In this document: in pieces, positions 1-11,067 of the stretch
Layout: every line of letters starts with the position of its first letter
How positions within the stretch are numbered: position 1 is the stretch's first letter
Origin: Coleophoma eucalyptorum
Lineage: Eukaryota > Ascomycota > Leotiomycetes > Helotiales > Dermateaceae
DNA: 64,000 nucleotides
Direction: 5' to 3'
NCBI GenBank assembly: GCA_026120035.1
Contig: JALRME010000022.1
Coordinates: 496,001 to 560,000, forward strand
Program-made: the position numbers and the translations under genes
Notes under the pieces: model-generated
Databases searched by the model: none
What the model saw: the letters and a program-made list of their open reading frames with translations, nothing else
What the model was told of the DNA's origin: nothing

Positions 1-2289
1 AAAATAGACCGGTAAAATTGTGAAAAGTCCATTTATAACATTTAGAAAGCCTTAGTAGTCTTTATACCACGATGAATTAGGAAAATATGTCGCTACCGAA
101 AAAGAAACCCATCATACTCTTGTTTATGTATTGTGTATCTGTTGTATGAAGTTCCCTGCCTATGTGGCCTAGCCATATTGCCTGTGCCGCTCTGACCCTA
201 TTCTCACCGATTTCAGAATGACCTCTTTTTTTTAGCTCATCTATAATAATTTTAAATATCCTCCTTAAACATTATAGCCTCTACATATGGCAAAACCGGC
301 CAGATTTTCATCTACAAAGATAAATAAATAAAATCTCATTGAGCTCTCTATGATTGTTTGATTAGCTTTCAGTTTTAGAGCATTCTGGATAGTGCGATAT
401 TTTCTTCAGGGTGAATCAAAACACAACCAGATAAACAGCTAGATTTAACATCTTTCAAATATAAATGCCGATAAGTGCATTCGAAAATCAACATTTCCTT
501 AACCATCAATCTCACTCCTAATTCAAGTTATACCTTCTTGCATCTGAGAACTCTGCAATCAGGTTATAAGGGTTAGGAACATACAAAAACCAATAGCAAT
601 ATCAAACTTTTTGAATTCAATGAAGGAGCAAGAGCTGACGATGACGAAGAGTCGAAGCAGTTTGAGCAGCCTAGAGCGTCTGGGAAACAGCAGTTAAGGC
701 TCTGCGGACCAATTCATAGTTGAGGGAACTTTGGGTACATGGGTTACTTAAGCACTTTCAATAAAATGATGTCTCGATAATACAGTACCATATAATATAA
801 AGGGGTGAATTGTATTGCTTTAACCACTGAAGTGGAGAGACTCGTACCGACAGAGTTGAAAACCCGGCCTTTAGCCAAGCCCCAGTTCTGCACATTGGTA
901 AGCTGCTCTCTACGATACAGCCCTAAGATACTGACACTACCGTACCTTACTGCGCCTGATTGTCCCCGATTTAAAGGGTAAAACCTGCGGCAGCAATCAT
1001 CTGTATTAACGGGATTCATCTGACCATTGTAAGGTGTGAAACTAACAGTTTCGATAAGATCTTGCCAATTTAATCGCAAATTCCAATTCGCCAGGCTCTC
1101 TCAATCAAGGATGAGAAGGAAATTTAAAGCTTCAAAACTTGAGTTTCCAGATCAGACTAGACCCCAACAGTTTTTCCCATTAGATGCATGCGAAACTCTG
1201 AAAAGGTGGCGGGGGCAGGTAGTAGCTTCAACGAGTTTGATGGCCGGCGGCTGACAAATGTTCTGGACCCGTTTGACCGTGTCTCCTTACTCTCCAACAC
1301 TTGGAATCAAAAAAGCCACCGTCAACCTGGACAGAGGTTGTGCGAAGGAGATCCGCGCTGCTCTTGGGCGGAACATCACTGAATGCCGATCGGGACTTGA
1401 TAACACAAGATGAAGTCCGTATTCCACAGAAACTCCGCTGGGGCAGGAAGGTCATCTCAATAGAACAACGTCGTGCCTTGTTTTTTTCTTCTTCAAGATA
1501 CGACCGTCCGATAACATAAGACGGCGCAGGTAATATGCTACAATGCCAAATTCGCACCTATCGTAGTGAACAAGTATTTTCTTTTTTATCTCCTAACTAC
1601 TTCACAACCACTTCAAACCTCTCATCCGCTGAATAATGCAGCCTGACCCACCGTAAAGTCATAAATCAATATTGGTGGTAGTAATTCCAGTAATTCCACA
1701 CCCGCCCCTCCGTTCTCCAGCCTTTGAATAGAATAGAAGATGAGGGAACGTCCTTGCTAGAGGACGGAAAGCATCAATACCCAACAGTGGTTCAACGCAA
1801 AAACGAGGGATAGAACCGAAGACGCCAAAATGGCTCATAAACTTCACATAATGCCACATTTTGTCAGGCGGTTCTTGTTCAAAGCTGACATGATGACATG
1901 TTCGCGAGCATTACCACTTTTTCCGGCGGATTTAGATTATATGACATTAGTCAAACATTGGAAATACATCACGGCATACGATCAACATGTAAAGCCCTGA
2001 ATGACTAATCCTCTTCAAAAAGTGATTTATTTGACCCGGCGGTTCTTGTTCAAAGCTGACATAATGTCATGTTCGCTAGTAATACCACTTTGTCCGGAGG
2101 ATTTCATATGAAGATTTCATGGAAGCTACGAAGGTATAAGGGCAAGTTAAAGAGTGTGACTTCTTCTATATATTAATTCTACCAAACAAATTCACATTAT
2201 CAATACCATACTTACACCACTCTTAGGAACATCAATCTTTCTATTACAAATTTGAAACTCATTTGAATAAATAATACCTAGCTGCGATA
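1..2289. other. Gene-poor AT-rich leader region
   Basis: No convincing gene is visible here. Several short open frames exist on both strands (for example about 744-1079 and 1228-1557 on the minus strand), but none carries a family motif, a recognisable intron structure or an extended coding pattern. The one clear structure is a 67-bp direct repeat close to the downstream metallo-hydrolase, listed separately. Confidence 0.5.
1867..2104. repeat. 67-bp direct repeat pair
   Basis: Copy 1 lies at 1867-1933 and copy 2 at 2038-2104, with starts 171 bp apart. By eye 60 of 67 positions match and no gap is needed. The shared core begins GGCGGTTCTTGTTCAAAGC and contains a CATGTTCGC block. The pair ends 186 bp before the start codon of the metallo-hydrolase, where upstream control sites would be expected, but no known binding site was recognised. 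Confidence 0.8.
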
Positions 2290-3357
2290 ATGTCGATACA
2301 TTTAGTCAACCAAGCCCCGAAGGTATGCTGTAAATCTAAAAGGAAGAATAAACTAGATTAAATCAGTCGCTGACTTAGGAAAGGGGTCCAAAATTTGGCT
2401 TCTTAATCTAGGCTATTTGGAGGTGGATGCAGGTTTTGTAGTTAACGGGGTAAGAGAAACTGTGTATGTCCACAATCCATGCTGACTTGAATAATTACCG
2501 CAGGCCAACGCTTCCACTAAAACCGAACCTAAACCGGTATCCGAGAGACGAAAGATGATCACGGTAGCTGCATTGATCGATCATCCTACAGAAGGGCTCT
2601 TGTTATTTGAAACGGGGGCGGGTAAAGACTACCCAGAGGTCTGGGGCCCCCAACTAAGTGATATTTTCGAGCGTGTCGATTATTGCGAGGAACACGAGCT
2701 CGACAAAGCAATTGAGAAGACAGGAAATAACATCAAGGACATCAAGGGGGTTATTCTAGGTCATATGCACCTCGACCATGCTGGAGGCTTAGACGCATTC
2801 CGCGGAACCAACGTTCCTGTCTATGTACATGAAACAGAGTTGAAGCATGCTTTCTATAGCGTGGCAGCTAAGACTGACTTGGGTGTGTTTTATTTTGTAC
2901 GAAATATAGTGGATCAAAGCTAATATAACAAAGGCGTCTATCTTCCATCGTACTTACAGTTTGATATCAATTTCAAGACGTTTACTGGCGCTACTTGGGA
3001 AATGGCAAAAGGCCTAACTCTTATCCACGCTCCTGGTCACACTCCAGGACTTTGCATCCTTCAAGTAAGTGGAATTTTGAGAGGTGATAACTCCTCAATT
3101 ATAATTGATACTGATGTTCGCTACAGATCAATCTTCTCAATAGTGGGACGTGGATTTTCACCACAGACCAATATATCGTGAAGGAGAATTATGAAAGCTC
3201 TAAACCTCAGGGTTGGCTTGCTCGTGATCACCACGATTGGGTCCATTCTAATCAGATGATCCGATCACTTCAGAAACTCACGAATGGAAAGTTGGTATTT
3301 GGACATGATCTAGAGACGTTTTTCAGCTACAAAATTTCCCCGGAGTACTACGACTAA
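2290..3357 (+). CDS. Metallo-beta-lactamase-fold hydrolase (lactonase-like)
   Basis: Five exons (2290-2322, 2384-2449, 2504-2882, 2934-3064, 3127-3357) splice to a 279-residue protein, and the exon sum is a multiple of three. It carries the zinc motif HMHLDHAGG, a later HAPGHTPG histidine, an FTTDQ aspartate and a C-terminal FGHD histidine. This ligand set and order match N-acyl-homoserine-lactone lactonases of the metallo-beta-lactamase superfamily. The length is also usual for them. No signal peptide is visible, so it is probably intracellular. Fungal members often lie in accessory clusters and open lactones or esters, but the substrate here cannot be read. A direct-repeat pair lies just upstream. 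The first exon is only 33 nt, so the start deserves a transcript check. The family call is firm; the reaction is inference. Confidence 0.9.
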
Positions 3358-3685
3358 ACAATAATGGAGATTCAATGCATTTTCTGCTATGAGGCAAACC
3401 ATTCTTACATAGGCCATAAAGAGACAAATATATTCTACTTGGTATTAAATCTCACCTTTCAAAGAAAGATCATGTAACGTGAGAAAACATGTCTCAATGG
3501 GTTAGCACTAAACAGCATGCAAGCATGAACTTCAATTGCCATAAAGTGGTACTCATGAGATTTTCTGCTTCAGTTAAGAATGCTCCCAGTGCGCCAATGA
3601 AAGTTTTTGCAGAAGCTAATTTGGAACGTTACGCAAAACGAGACTTCAGTAGCACGCTTCTTCCTCTGTGGTCATCTCAAATACC

Positions 3686-4579
3686 TTACTTCGGCTCCGA
3701 ATCTCCGTTTGTTGTATCATAGTATTTATCCAGCTGTTTCTTCTCTTCCACATCCAACCCAGCAGCATCACTTCTTGGCACCAATCCCCAGGTGGTCCAC
3801 ATAGACTTTCGCTCTGCCAAGATCGTGTCTGCCCATGTTTGCACCTCCGGCAGAGAAATACGCTCGGAGACACTGAAAAATCCACTAAGATCTTTCTCCC
3901 CCTTAAAGTCCCTCTCATACTCTAGAGCTTGAAGGAGAAGCTCCAGCTTATCAAGGTCCTGTGCAAATTTCGCCTCCTCAGTAGCACCATCTTCAAACTC
4001 ATTCCAGATCTCCTCGAACTCTTTCGGCCCAATGCCGGGGACATTAGCAAGGACTTGGTGGGAGAGAAACGCGATCGTGGTCATTTCACGTCGATGTTTC
4101 TCAGACTTAGACACTGGATCGAATGGTGTGATGTCACCAACCAGCATTTCAGCGACGTCATGGAAGAGGCACATCTTTGTGACGCGCGCAATATCGAGTC
4201 GCGATGTCAGACTCGGAGGCGCGAAAATGGCAAGCATTGACATGCGATACATGTGGTCTGCAAGTGATTCTATTCAAGGGCTTTGTAAGTGGCAGGACTC
4301 TCACAGCCTCGTTGACATGGCGAGCAGGTATGATAGTGAAGGAGGTAATACCTGGATTTGGGACTCCTTGAAGGACTCACCCAGTCCGTGGAGTTCTCTT
4401 GAGTATTGACAAGAGATGGAAGAATTGGATGGGTGAGCCTGTTGCTGTTTGCACTGGTGGGTTGAGATTCGATGCCACTGTACAAAAGGGTCAAGATAAG
4501 AACCAGTTCAACGGTCTTTTGCGTCTATACCTGTATGGACGTCCCAAGTAGACTCGCCTGATTCCGTGGTGCCAGACAT
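3686..4579 (-). pseudogene. HDDC2/YGK1-type HD-domain nucleotidase, probably broken
   Basis: The 188-residue open part from 4252 to 3686 contains the HD-domain block FHDVAEMLVGDITP and continues to a normal-looking C terminus. HDDC2/YGK1 family members are metal-dependent 5'-deoxynucleotidases. Upstream, an ATG at 4579 opens a short exon, and after an intron come codons reading FFHLLSILKRTPRTG. This is the family N terminus, where the next residue is normally Trp. Here the codon at 4379-4377 is TGA, after which the same frame reads VLQGVPNP, again family-like. No canonical splice removes the stop and keeps frame. The join to the next exon (HMYRM) also seems to lack the usual ESIA residues. 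A start at the internal Met would lose the first HD-domain His. It is therefore probably a pseudogene, unless an unusual splice exists. Confidence 0.65.
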
Positions 4580-4895
4580 ATTGTTAAATGAATTGGAAGT
4601 TTAGATCTTGCTGTAGACTTACTAAATTTGTTGTGCTTTGCGGGGAATCAAATCTGGATAGAAGAAGGCACTGCAGAAGGCTGACTCAGCTATTTGAGTG
4701 GAAGTCTCGGGCCGCATCCCTGTATGGCAACTAGGCCTAGTATCCCGGTTGAAGATGCTGGTACAGTACAGCTGTGCTTTTATCTGATAACTGAGGGAGA
4801 ACTTGCTTTTCCGAGCCTACCCCGCCGACCTTCGTTTCTCAAACATATTCTTCCTATGTACGTTCTACGAGAAGATCGAGCTTGGGTCTAACAAT

Positions 4896-6688
4896 ATGTT
4901 TTTCTCGCGAGCTCCTCTAATCCTTGTGGGTGCGTTTTTAGCTGTCCTAATTGGGTATGTTATCGTCTCAACGGTTCTCACCTGGCTTCGTTTGCGACAT
5001 ATTCCAGGCCCGTCATTTGCTGGGTTGTCGAAATACTGGTTGTTAAGGAAGTCGTTGGGCGGTCGCTTCCATCTAGATACTGCTGAAATCTGTGAGAAAT
5101 ATGGTCAGTGTTTTTTTCTTTCATAGAGTATTATAAGAAGATATTTGTGGGCTAATACCGGTAACCAGGTCCGATCGTGAGAATAGGTCCAAATGAGCTC
5201 GTCACGAACGATCCCAATGTTTTGAGGAAGATGTCCGCCGTGCGGTCCTCATACGAGCGCTCTGAATGGTATGATGGCGTGCGTTTTGACCCTGAATACG
5301 ACTCCACATTCTCAGAAAGGGACGAGGAACGTCATAATGGGCTTCGATCAAAGATAGCAGCAGGAGTAAGCTCTTTCCATGTGGTATATCAATTCATATA
5401 AGCGGGCGGCTTACATGCCGAAGTACTCAGGGAGAGACAACGAACATCTAGAGAAGTCTATCGATGATAATATCTCAGAATTCATCCGACTCATAGATTC
5501 AAAGTATGTCTCGACGACTGCAAAATTCAAGCCTGTCGATATGGCTGTAAAGCTTGAGCTTCTTGCTCTTGATATCATTTCGGAAATTTCGTTTGGAAAT
5601 CCGTTTGGAAATCTTGCGGCAGATAAAGATGTTACTTCATATATCAGAACGATGGATGATATGCTTCCGTTGTTTATATTACTTGGAACCTGGCCCGCAC
5701 TAGCTAAGGTATTCTTCTCAAAATATCTCAGACCATTTCTCCCCAAAGAAACGGACACCGCCGGTATGGGACAGCTGATGGGGTTGGTACCTTCCATATC
5801 CTAACGTAAAACAATAGCTGATCTTGACGCGTAATTTTTAATTAGGATTGGCAAGCAAGTAGCTGCAGAACGATTCGGCCCAAATAAGAAGGTTAAGCAT
5901 GACATGCTCGGGTCTTTCATTGCACACGGCCTCACGCAAAGAGAAGCTCAGACCGAATCCCTTCTTCAAATGTAAAGTAGCCTACTCATAAACCACAATC
6001 TCATCCGAGCTGACAACTTCAACCTTTGTAGCGTCGCAGGCTCTGATACATCAGCAACCGCCATGCGTGCAACCCTCTTATACATCATTACTAACAAACA
6101 CGTCCAACAGAAGTTACTTGAGGAAATATCCAATTCAGCAATCTCAAATCCTATTACCGACGCTGAAGCACGTAAGCTTCCTTATCTCCAAGCAGTTATT
6201 AGGGAAGGCCTACGGGTATTTCCACCCGTTACAGGTTTTATGTCGAAAGTTGTCCCCGCCGGTGGAGATACATTAAGAGGTCTTTATATTCCCGGGGGAA
6301 CAACTATAGGTTGGTCACCATTCGGAGTAATGAGGAGGAAGGAAATATGGGGTGATGATGCCAAGGTATTTCGCCCAGAGCGCTGGTTTGAAGGCACCCC
6401 AGAGGAGATTCGAAAGAAGGAGCTAGATGTAGAGATATGTTTTGGGTCCGGGAAGTATCAATGCTTGGGCAAGAACATAGCGAATATGGAGCTAAATAAG
6501 GTTTACGTTGAGGTAAGTTTATGTCAACGAAGACGGTTTGCGATTTGCAGCTAAGATATAAATAGCTGTTACGAAATTTTGAAATTTCCGTTGTAGATCC
6601 TACGATGCCGTGGAAGAATTTTAATGCAGGCCTGTTTCTTCATAGTGACCTATGGGTGAGAGTCACGAAGCGCGTACCGAGTCTTTGA
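4896..6688 (+). CDS. Cytochrome P450 monooxygenase, pisatin-demethylase-like
   Basis: Six exons (4896-5103, 5169-5365, 5424-5782, 5846-5971, 6032-6512, 6566-6688) give a 497-residue protein with the frame closed throughout. The N terminus is a hydrophobic ER anchor (about residues 5-30) followed by a HIPGPS proline hinge. The oxygen-activation helix reads AGSDTSAT, the ExxR motif is EGLR, and the heme-cysteine loop is FGSGKYQCLGK. All key residues are present, so the enzyme should be active. The KYSG region and overall layout resemble the pisatin demethylase/benzoate hydroxylase-like fungal groups, but the substrate is unknown. It would need the host P450 reductase. The stop codon is followed within 10 bp by one copy of a 58-bp repeat whose second copy lies at the 3' end of the alpha/beta hydrolase gene. 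Confidence 0.92.
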
Positions 6689-6698
6689 CCTTTGACTA

Positions 6699-9532
6699 TT
6701 AGTTCCATAGCAAATAATAGGATAGTTTGATTAGTAAGATATACATAATTATTGCACTTCTCGTCTCGCGACAGCTTAATAAACCTATCAGTGAACGAGG
6801 TATCATGTATATAAAAGAAATTAAGAATGTTACTCTCTGCCAGACTTCTTAAGCTACCACTTCTCTACTTGTGTGTTAATTATGGGACCAATATAGATAT
6901 GTAACGGATGATCAATAGCCAATCTCTAAAACTCATTGAAGAATTGTGACTGTGCGAATAGGAGCCCATATCAATCCAACTAAACAAGCTGATATACAAT
7001 GTTAGCAACACTTGGCGGGGTATTAAAAGTTCGTCATTTAAATCAAAGTAACGATGCTCTTGACAGACCTCGAAAGCCACCAACCCCAACTAACAGTTCC
7101 GCCATCCAGACTCACAATACCAACTCTTTGAAACATCTCCTCATCGCCCTTCGTCACTCGCTTGAGTGCTAAACCTTCTAGATTTTCTTTTGGGGCCTTT
7201 TTTGATGCAATAATCAACACTTCGAGGTCATCCGAATCCACAAATTCGAATTCCGGTCTAATCACATCCACCCTCAATGTACCAATCCAACCCTGTCCAC
7301 CAGCTTTGGCAAAGTCCTCACTAGATAACATCCATGGCCGATTTCGGTTCTGCCCAGGGTGCTGACGTTGAGGTAGTCGTCCGATATGACCTCCGATGTT
7401 CATGAAGCCGCTCTGCAATGGTCCGAAGGGGTTGCTAGTAGCCAAACTGGTAGAGGTCTCTAGTATCTCGCATCGCTGAGTCCAAGGAAATGTTGACTGT
7501 TGACTCTCATAAGAAACTCTACCACTAACTGACGCCTAAGACCAAGAAGGTGCGTAATATGGCTCTAGACGTTTCCTTTCGCCGGTACTCCACCATAGTA
7601 ATGATCTTGGAAGGTCTGATTTCCAATGCCCACAAACGTAGTTTTCAGTGGCGTTAGGCATTGCGATTGCCGCTATACCAGACAACGCTGGCAGCCTATC
7701 GCGATCCTGTGTGAGCTGCCGCTTGGTGAATTCCATGACGACATCTGGCCAGTTAAGATTGCCTTGATATTCCCCCTCGGCACGATTAAGGTAAAAATCT
7801 AGACGAGCAAATCCTTCGTGGTGTATGCGTTTAGAGTTGGTTGGGGAGGGTGCTACTTGACATTCACAGTGCAGAACAGTGCGACATTCCCGAAGTAATT
7901 CTCCAGAACAAAAATGCACGATTCTTGCAGACATCAGCCACTCTTGAAGTACCCATGCTCGATGATGCAGAAGATCTCTTTGCTGACCGGGAAACGCTTT
8001 CTGCTTGATCAAATAGTCTCTTTCAATTTCCCGCACATGAACTGAGAGAGCTCCCGCGCTCTCTGAGGTTCGGATCTCTAGGGCAGGAGGGAAAAGTCTC
8101 TTGCTGACTGGTTGGAAGAGACCGCAAGTGCTGTCCATCGCACCGTCGGCTGCAACAGTCAGAACTGCATTCTGGTAAACTGAGCTCATAAGTGCAGTTT
8201 CTTTAGCCCAGTCTTCGGCGTCGTCCTGTACAATACAAAGAGAGTCTATCCAAAGATACTCAATGCCAAGCTTCCGAGACACGAGAATCGCGTCAAGGAA
8301 TGTCTGTGGCATCGAAGACAAAGGGATTGACTGCATATGTGAGAGTAGTGAGGCTTTTGTTGTTATCAATGGTCGACGACTTGGATGGCCCCAGCAGTGG
8401 CTCAGTGCCACATACCAGGCTTCTTCTCCTTGGGTTTGGTACAAGTACGGGTCTTGATTGGGTGACCCCACATATAACACCCGGGTTGGAAGGCTTGCTT
8501 CTTTTGGTATGCATGTTGGATGCCCTGCAACACATTCCTGGAGCCATTGCGATAGGAGTTGCAGGTTCTCATCTGAGAATGACGGCGATAAACCCCGGGC
8601 TGGTTTAATAGCCGGGTCTGGACTTGTGGATCCTGCAATAGAAAAATTAGCTGGATATATTAACCATTTCTTACTAAAACCCGAAGAGTAAAACTGCGGA
8701 CCTTAGTGATTATGCCTGGTAGGTATCTTACCTTCTTCAATATAAAATTCAATGCATCGTTGTGACGACTCTACAAAGAGAGAAGCTCCGTCCCGCGAGT
8801 GTAAGTAAACTTTCGCTTCTGGTGTTAACTGAAGATATTGTGAAAGACCATGTGTAATGAGTGTGCATAAAGGACATCCGAGAGAGGCCCCCTTCCCTAG
8901 TCTCTCACCATTTGTACTATAAAGCGTAGACATGAGGTTCCCACAGCCGTCACAATCTTGCGTGTTTGAAATCTTAGCATTGTGCATAGTGCTGTCGGTC
9001 AGGGGACGACGCGATGCACCTGACACTTCAGACAAGGCCTGTAAAGATTCTACCAAGCCTCCCGCTTTGCGCAAAGTATCTCTCACGCCTGATGCTATGA
9101 GCATAGTATCCCTCAAGAATCCATTAGCGGTCGAGGATCTACTCATCTTGAAAGGGAATTGGCCTGTGTAACCAAAATAGGCCCTTTCTATTCAAAAGAA
9201 AAGGAAAGAAAGTAAGTAAGCCTCTTTCACGTGAAGACGGACAGTTTTCTTTGTGAAAGCGTCCATGTGCAGCAACTTGGCAGCGACCAGGCTTAAGTCA
9301 GATTGTGGGTATGATCTTCGGTCAAGGATATAGACCGATTTGCTCGTTTAAAACTGTAAGTTAGCCTCACTAGAGTGATATTTTCACTCTTAGTTACAGT
9401 CGACTAAAAACACTGGTATATATTAAGACGTGATTGACTCATAAGCTGTCTTGGCTAACTCAATTATGTCTTTGTTAGTTGCATAGCAAATAATTGGATA
9501 GTTTTGTTAGCGAGATACACATAACTATTGCA
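6699..9532. repeat. 58-bp direct repeat, copies 6699-6756 and 9475-9532
   Basis: The two copies align without gaps with 50 of 58 positions identical. Both include the block CATAGCAAATAAT and end in TATTGCA. Copy 1 directly follows the P450 stop codon. Copy 2 overlaps the end of the oppositely oriented hydrolase gene by 8 bp. Four of the eight differences are C/T or G/A transitions with copy 1 on the AT side. It looks like a duplicated 3' flank or the remains of a small mobile element. Confidence 0.8.
7038..9146 (-). pseudogene. HET-domain (heterokaryon incompatibility) gene with in-frame stop
   Basis: Two exons (9146-8732 and 8632-7038) give a continuous 670-codon frame except for one TAG at 7538-7536, codon 504. 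The HET domain is clear: YVALSHCWG, LGIEYLWIDSLCIVQDD, the W..E block with AKETALMSSVYQNA, and RAWVLQEWLMSARIVHF. The stop sits in the APSWS-ASV block, where the family nearly always has SWSWAS, so a single Trp codon has changed to TAG. Downstream, 166 codons stay open in the same frame. HET proteins trigger cell death when incompatible fungal strains fuse. The truncated form would keep the HET domain and lose the C-terminal region, so residual function cannot be excluded. A CysxxCys pair (CDGC) and a CPLC pair lie near residues 70-105, as in many HET proteins. Confidence 0.85.
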
Positions 9533-10421
9533 TAGGTGGTATAGAGTTTATAAGATGACTGAAATGAGACGATAAGCAATTGAACCGCTCGATCTTATGT
9601 TTTGCCAACTTCACAATAACCTCGGAAACCTGATTAGGAATACTAATAAACGGGAAGTGGCCAGAATTGCAGCGTTCAATTGTGATTTCGCCAGTACCTT
9701 TAGCCACATGCTCCTGAAACTCTACTGAGAAGCAATTATCCTGCTCACACACAAGATACGCTGCTGGAACCGTTCCCCAAGGCACATGTGGGACATTGGT
9801 CTCAAATGCAGATCGACATTGATGCGTAACTTTCTTCAGCCAGGGTTCAGCCTCGCTATTGCTAAGGTAGTTGGAAAAGGTTGTTTCTTGGATGTTTATT
9901 ATATAAATAATTGCCCTAGTCTTCATTAGCAAAAGAAAATTTTGCAAATCTGGATAAAGATACAAGAGGAAGTTCTCCCCTGATCTAAATAACGAACCTT
10001 GACTTCTATATATAGAGTATTGTCCGCCAGCTGCTGAGTGTAGAGACGACCCCTCTTTGGGCACCAAGAATGATGAAATGAACAACAGCGATGCAACACC
10101 ACCTCTGAGTCCAGAACTTTGGAGATGAAGCTTCGTGAGGTTTTTGATACTGCTGCTTCCAGCCAAGCCACCATAAGAGTGCATTACAAGAATAATATCT
10201 TTCCCAGCGTCAAGTAGAGGTTTCAAAGTCCTCTGAATGACTTCCACGTCATCAAGAAGAGACTTGGTGGGTAGTTCAGACCCAGCACTCGGTAACTTTG
10301 GAGCTACGCATTCAAATTGTTTTCGCTGAAGAAGGGAGATCAAAGGATCGTATCCATCAGGACCATTCCAGGCACCGTGGATCAAGACAATGGTTGGAAG
10401 TGCTGAGATTGACGACGACAT
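9525..10421 (-). CDS. Alpha/beta hydrolase
   Basis: A single-exon 298-residue protein. It has the oxyanion segment VLIHGAWNGPDGYDPL near the N terminus, a nucleophile elbow MHSYGGLAG around residue 80, and a C-terminal NSGHFPF histidine. An acidic residue in YLVCEQDNCF can serve as the third triad member. This is the small EstC/salicylate-esterase-like group that acts on esters or carbon-carbon bonds. The segment around residues 130-175 (LYLYPDLQNFLLLM...) is unusually hydrophobic for the family lid region and might hide a short unspliced intron. No intron is needed to keep the frame. The stop codon lies inside the 58-bp repeat shared with the P450 3' end. The substrate is unknown. Confidence 0.82.
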   Translation of the reverse strand: MSSSISALPTIVLIHGAWNGPDGYDPLISLLQRKQFECVAPKLPSAGSELPTKSLLDDVEVIQRTLKPLLDAGKDIILVMHSYGGLAGSSSIKNLTKLHLQSSGLRGGVASLLFISSFLVPKEGSSLHSAAGGQYSIYRSQGSLFRSGENFLLYLYPDLQNFLLLMKTRAIIYIINIQETTFSNYLSNSEAEPWLKKVTHQCRSAFETNVPHVPWGTVPAAYLVCEQDNCFSVEFQEHVAKGTGEITIERCNSGHFPFISIPNQVSEVIVKLAKHKIERFNCLSSHFSHLINSIPPMQ

Positions 10422-11067
10422 GATATGGAGTTATTATAAACTGAGTAGAGAGGTTTGTTAGATAATTGATTATGAATTTGGGTATGGTTTTTTTGAATAA
10501 TCAAAGTCAGCATTAGCACCTCTCACTGGCTTTCGACAGCTAGCGTCGCTTAATTTTCAGACACCGATAGTAGGTCCGCTGAAAGTTATACCAAACAGAT
10601 TCTGAGGAGCTCGGAGTCTGTAACTGTGCGTTCAAAACCCGAAACCACATAGATAGATATGTAGCACGCCATAGCACCCCAATAATGAGCTTGATCTTAG
10701 AATTTCTAGCAACTTCAAACCTCTTCTTAATTACGGAGCTTCACTTTGCACCTCGTAATACCCGTGCCACGTGTAGGAGATAGAGGTAATGGATAGAAAA
10801 TAGTGATCTTCAGACGAAGAGTAATGGTCAACTACTCAAAAATTTGATGTAGAAGCAAAGGAGAGTTATTCTAGTTAAGCTAAGGATTCCAAGTTATAGC
10901 AGGCCCGGGACCTAAGACAGGGTTACATAATGACAACTTCTCAAGCTGGCTACACAGACTGGGAAACGAGATATTTCAATGAGCTTGCACCTAGTGCACT
11001 TTTTACTACCCATTTATAATTAATATTCTCCTAAGTCGAGTCTCTAAAGCGATAAGAGTTAAATATA
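10422..11067. other. Intergenic, no gene seen
   Basis: This spacer lies between the start of the minus-strand hydrolase and the end of the minus-strand FPGS-like gene. It would hold the hydrolase promoter. No open frame with coding character and no repeat was noticed. Confidence 0.4.

Noticed and set aside
744..1859. Short open frames in the first 2 kb
   Set aside because: No motifs, no splice pattern and overlapping frames on both strands. Chance frames are the simplest explanation.
4377..4379. RIP as the cause of the HDDC2 stop
   Set aside because: The change would be at a CpC, not a CpA, on the opposite strand, so it does not fit the usual RIP preference, unlike the HET stop.
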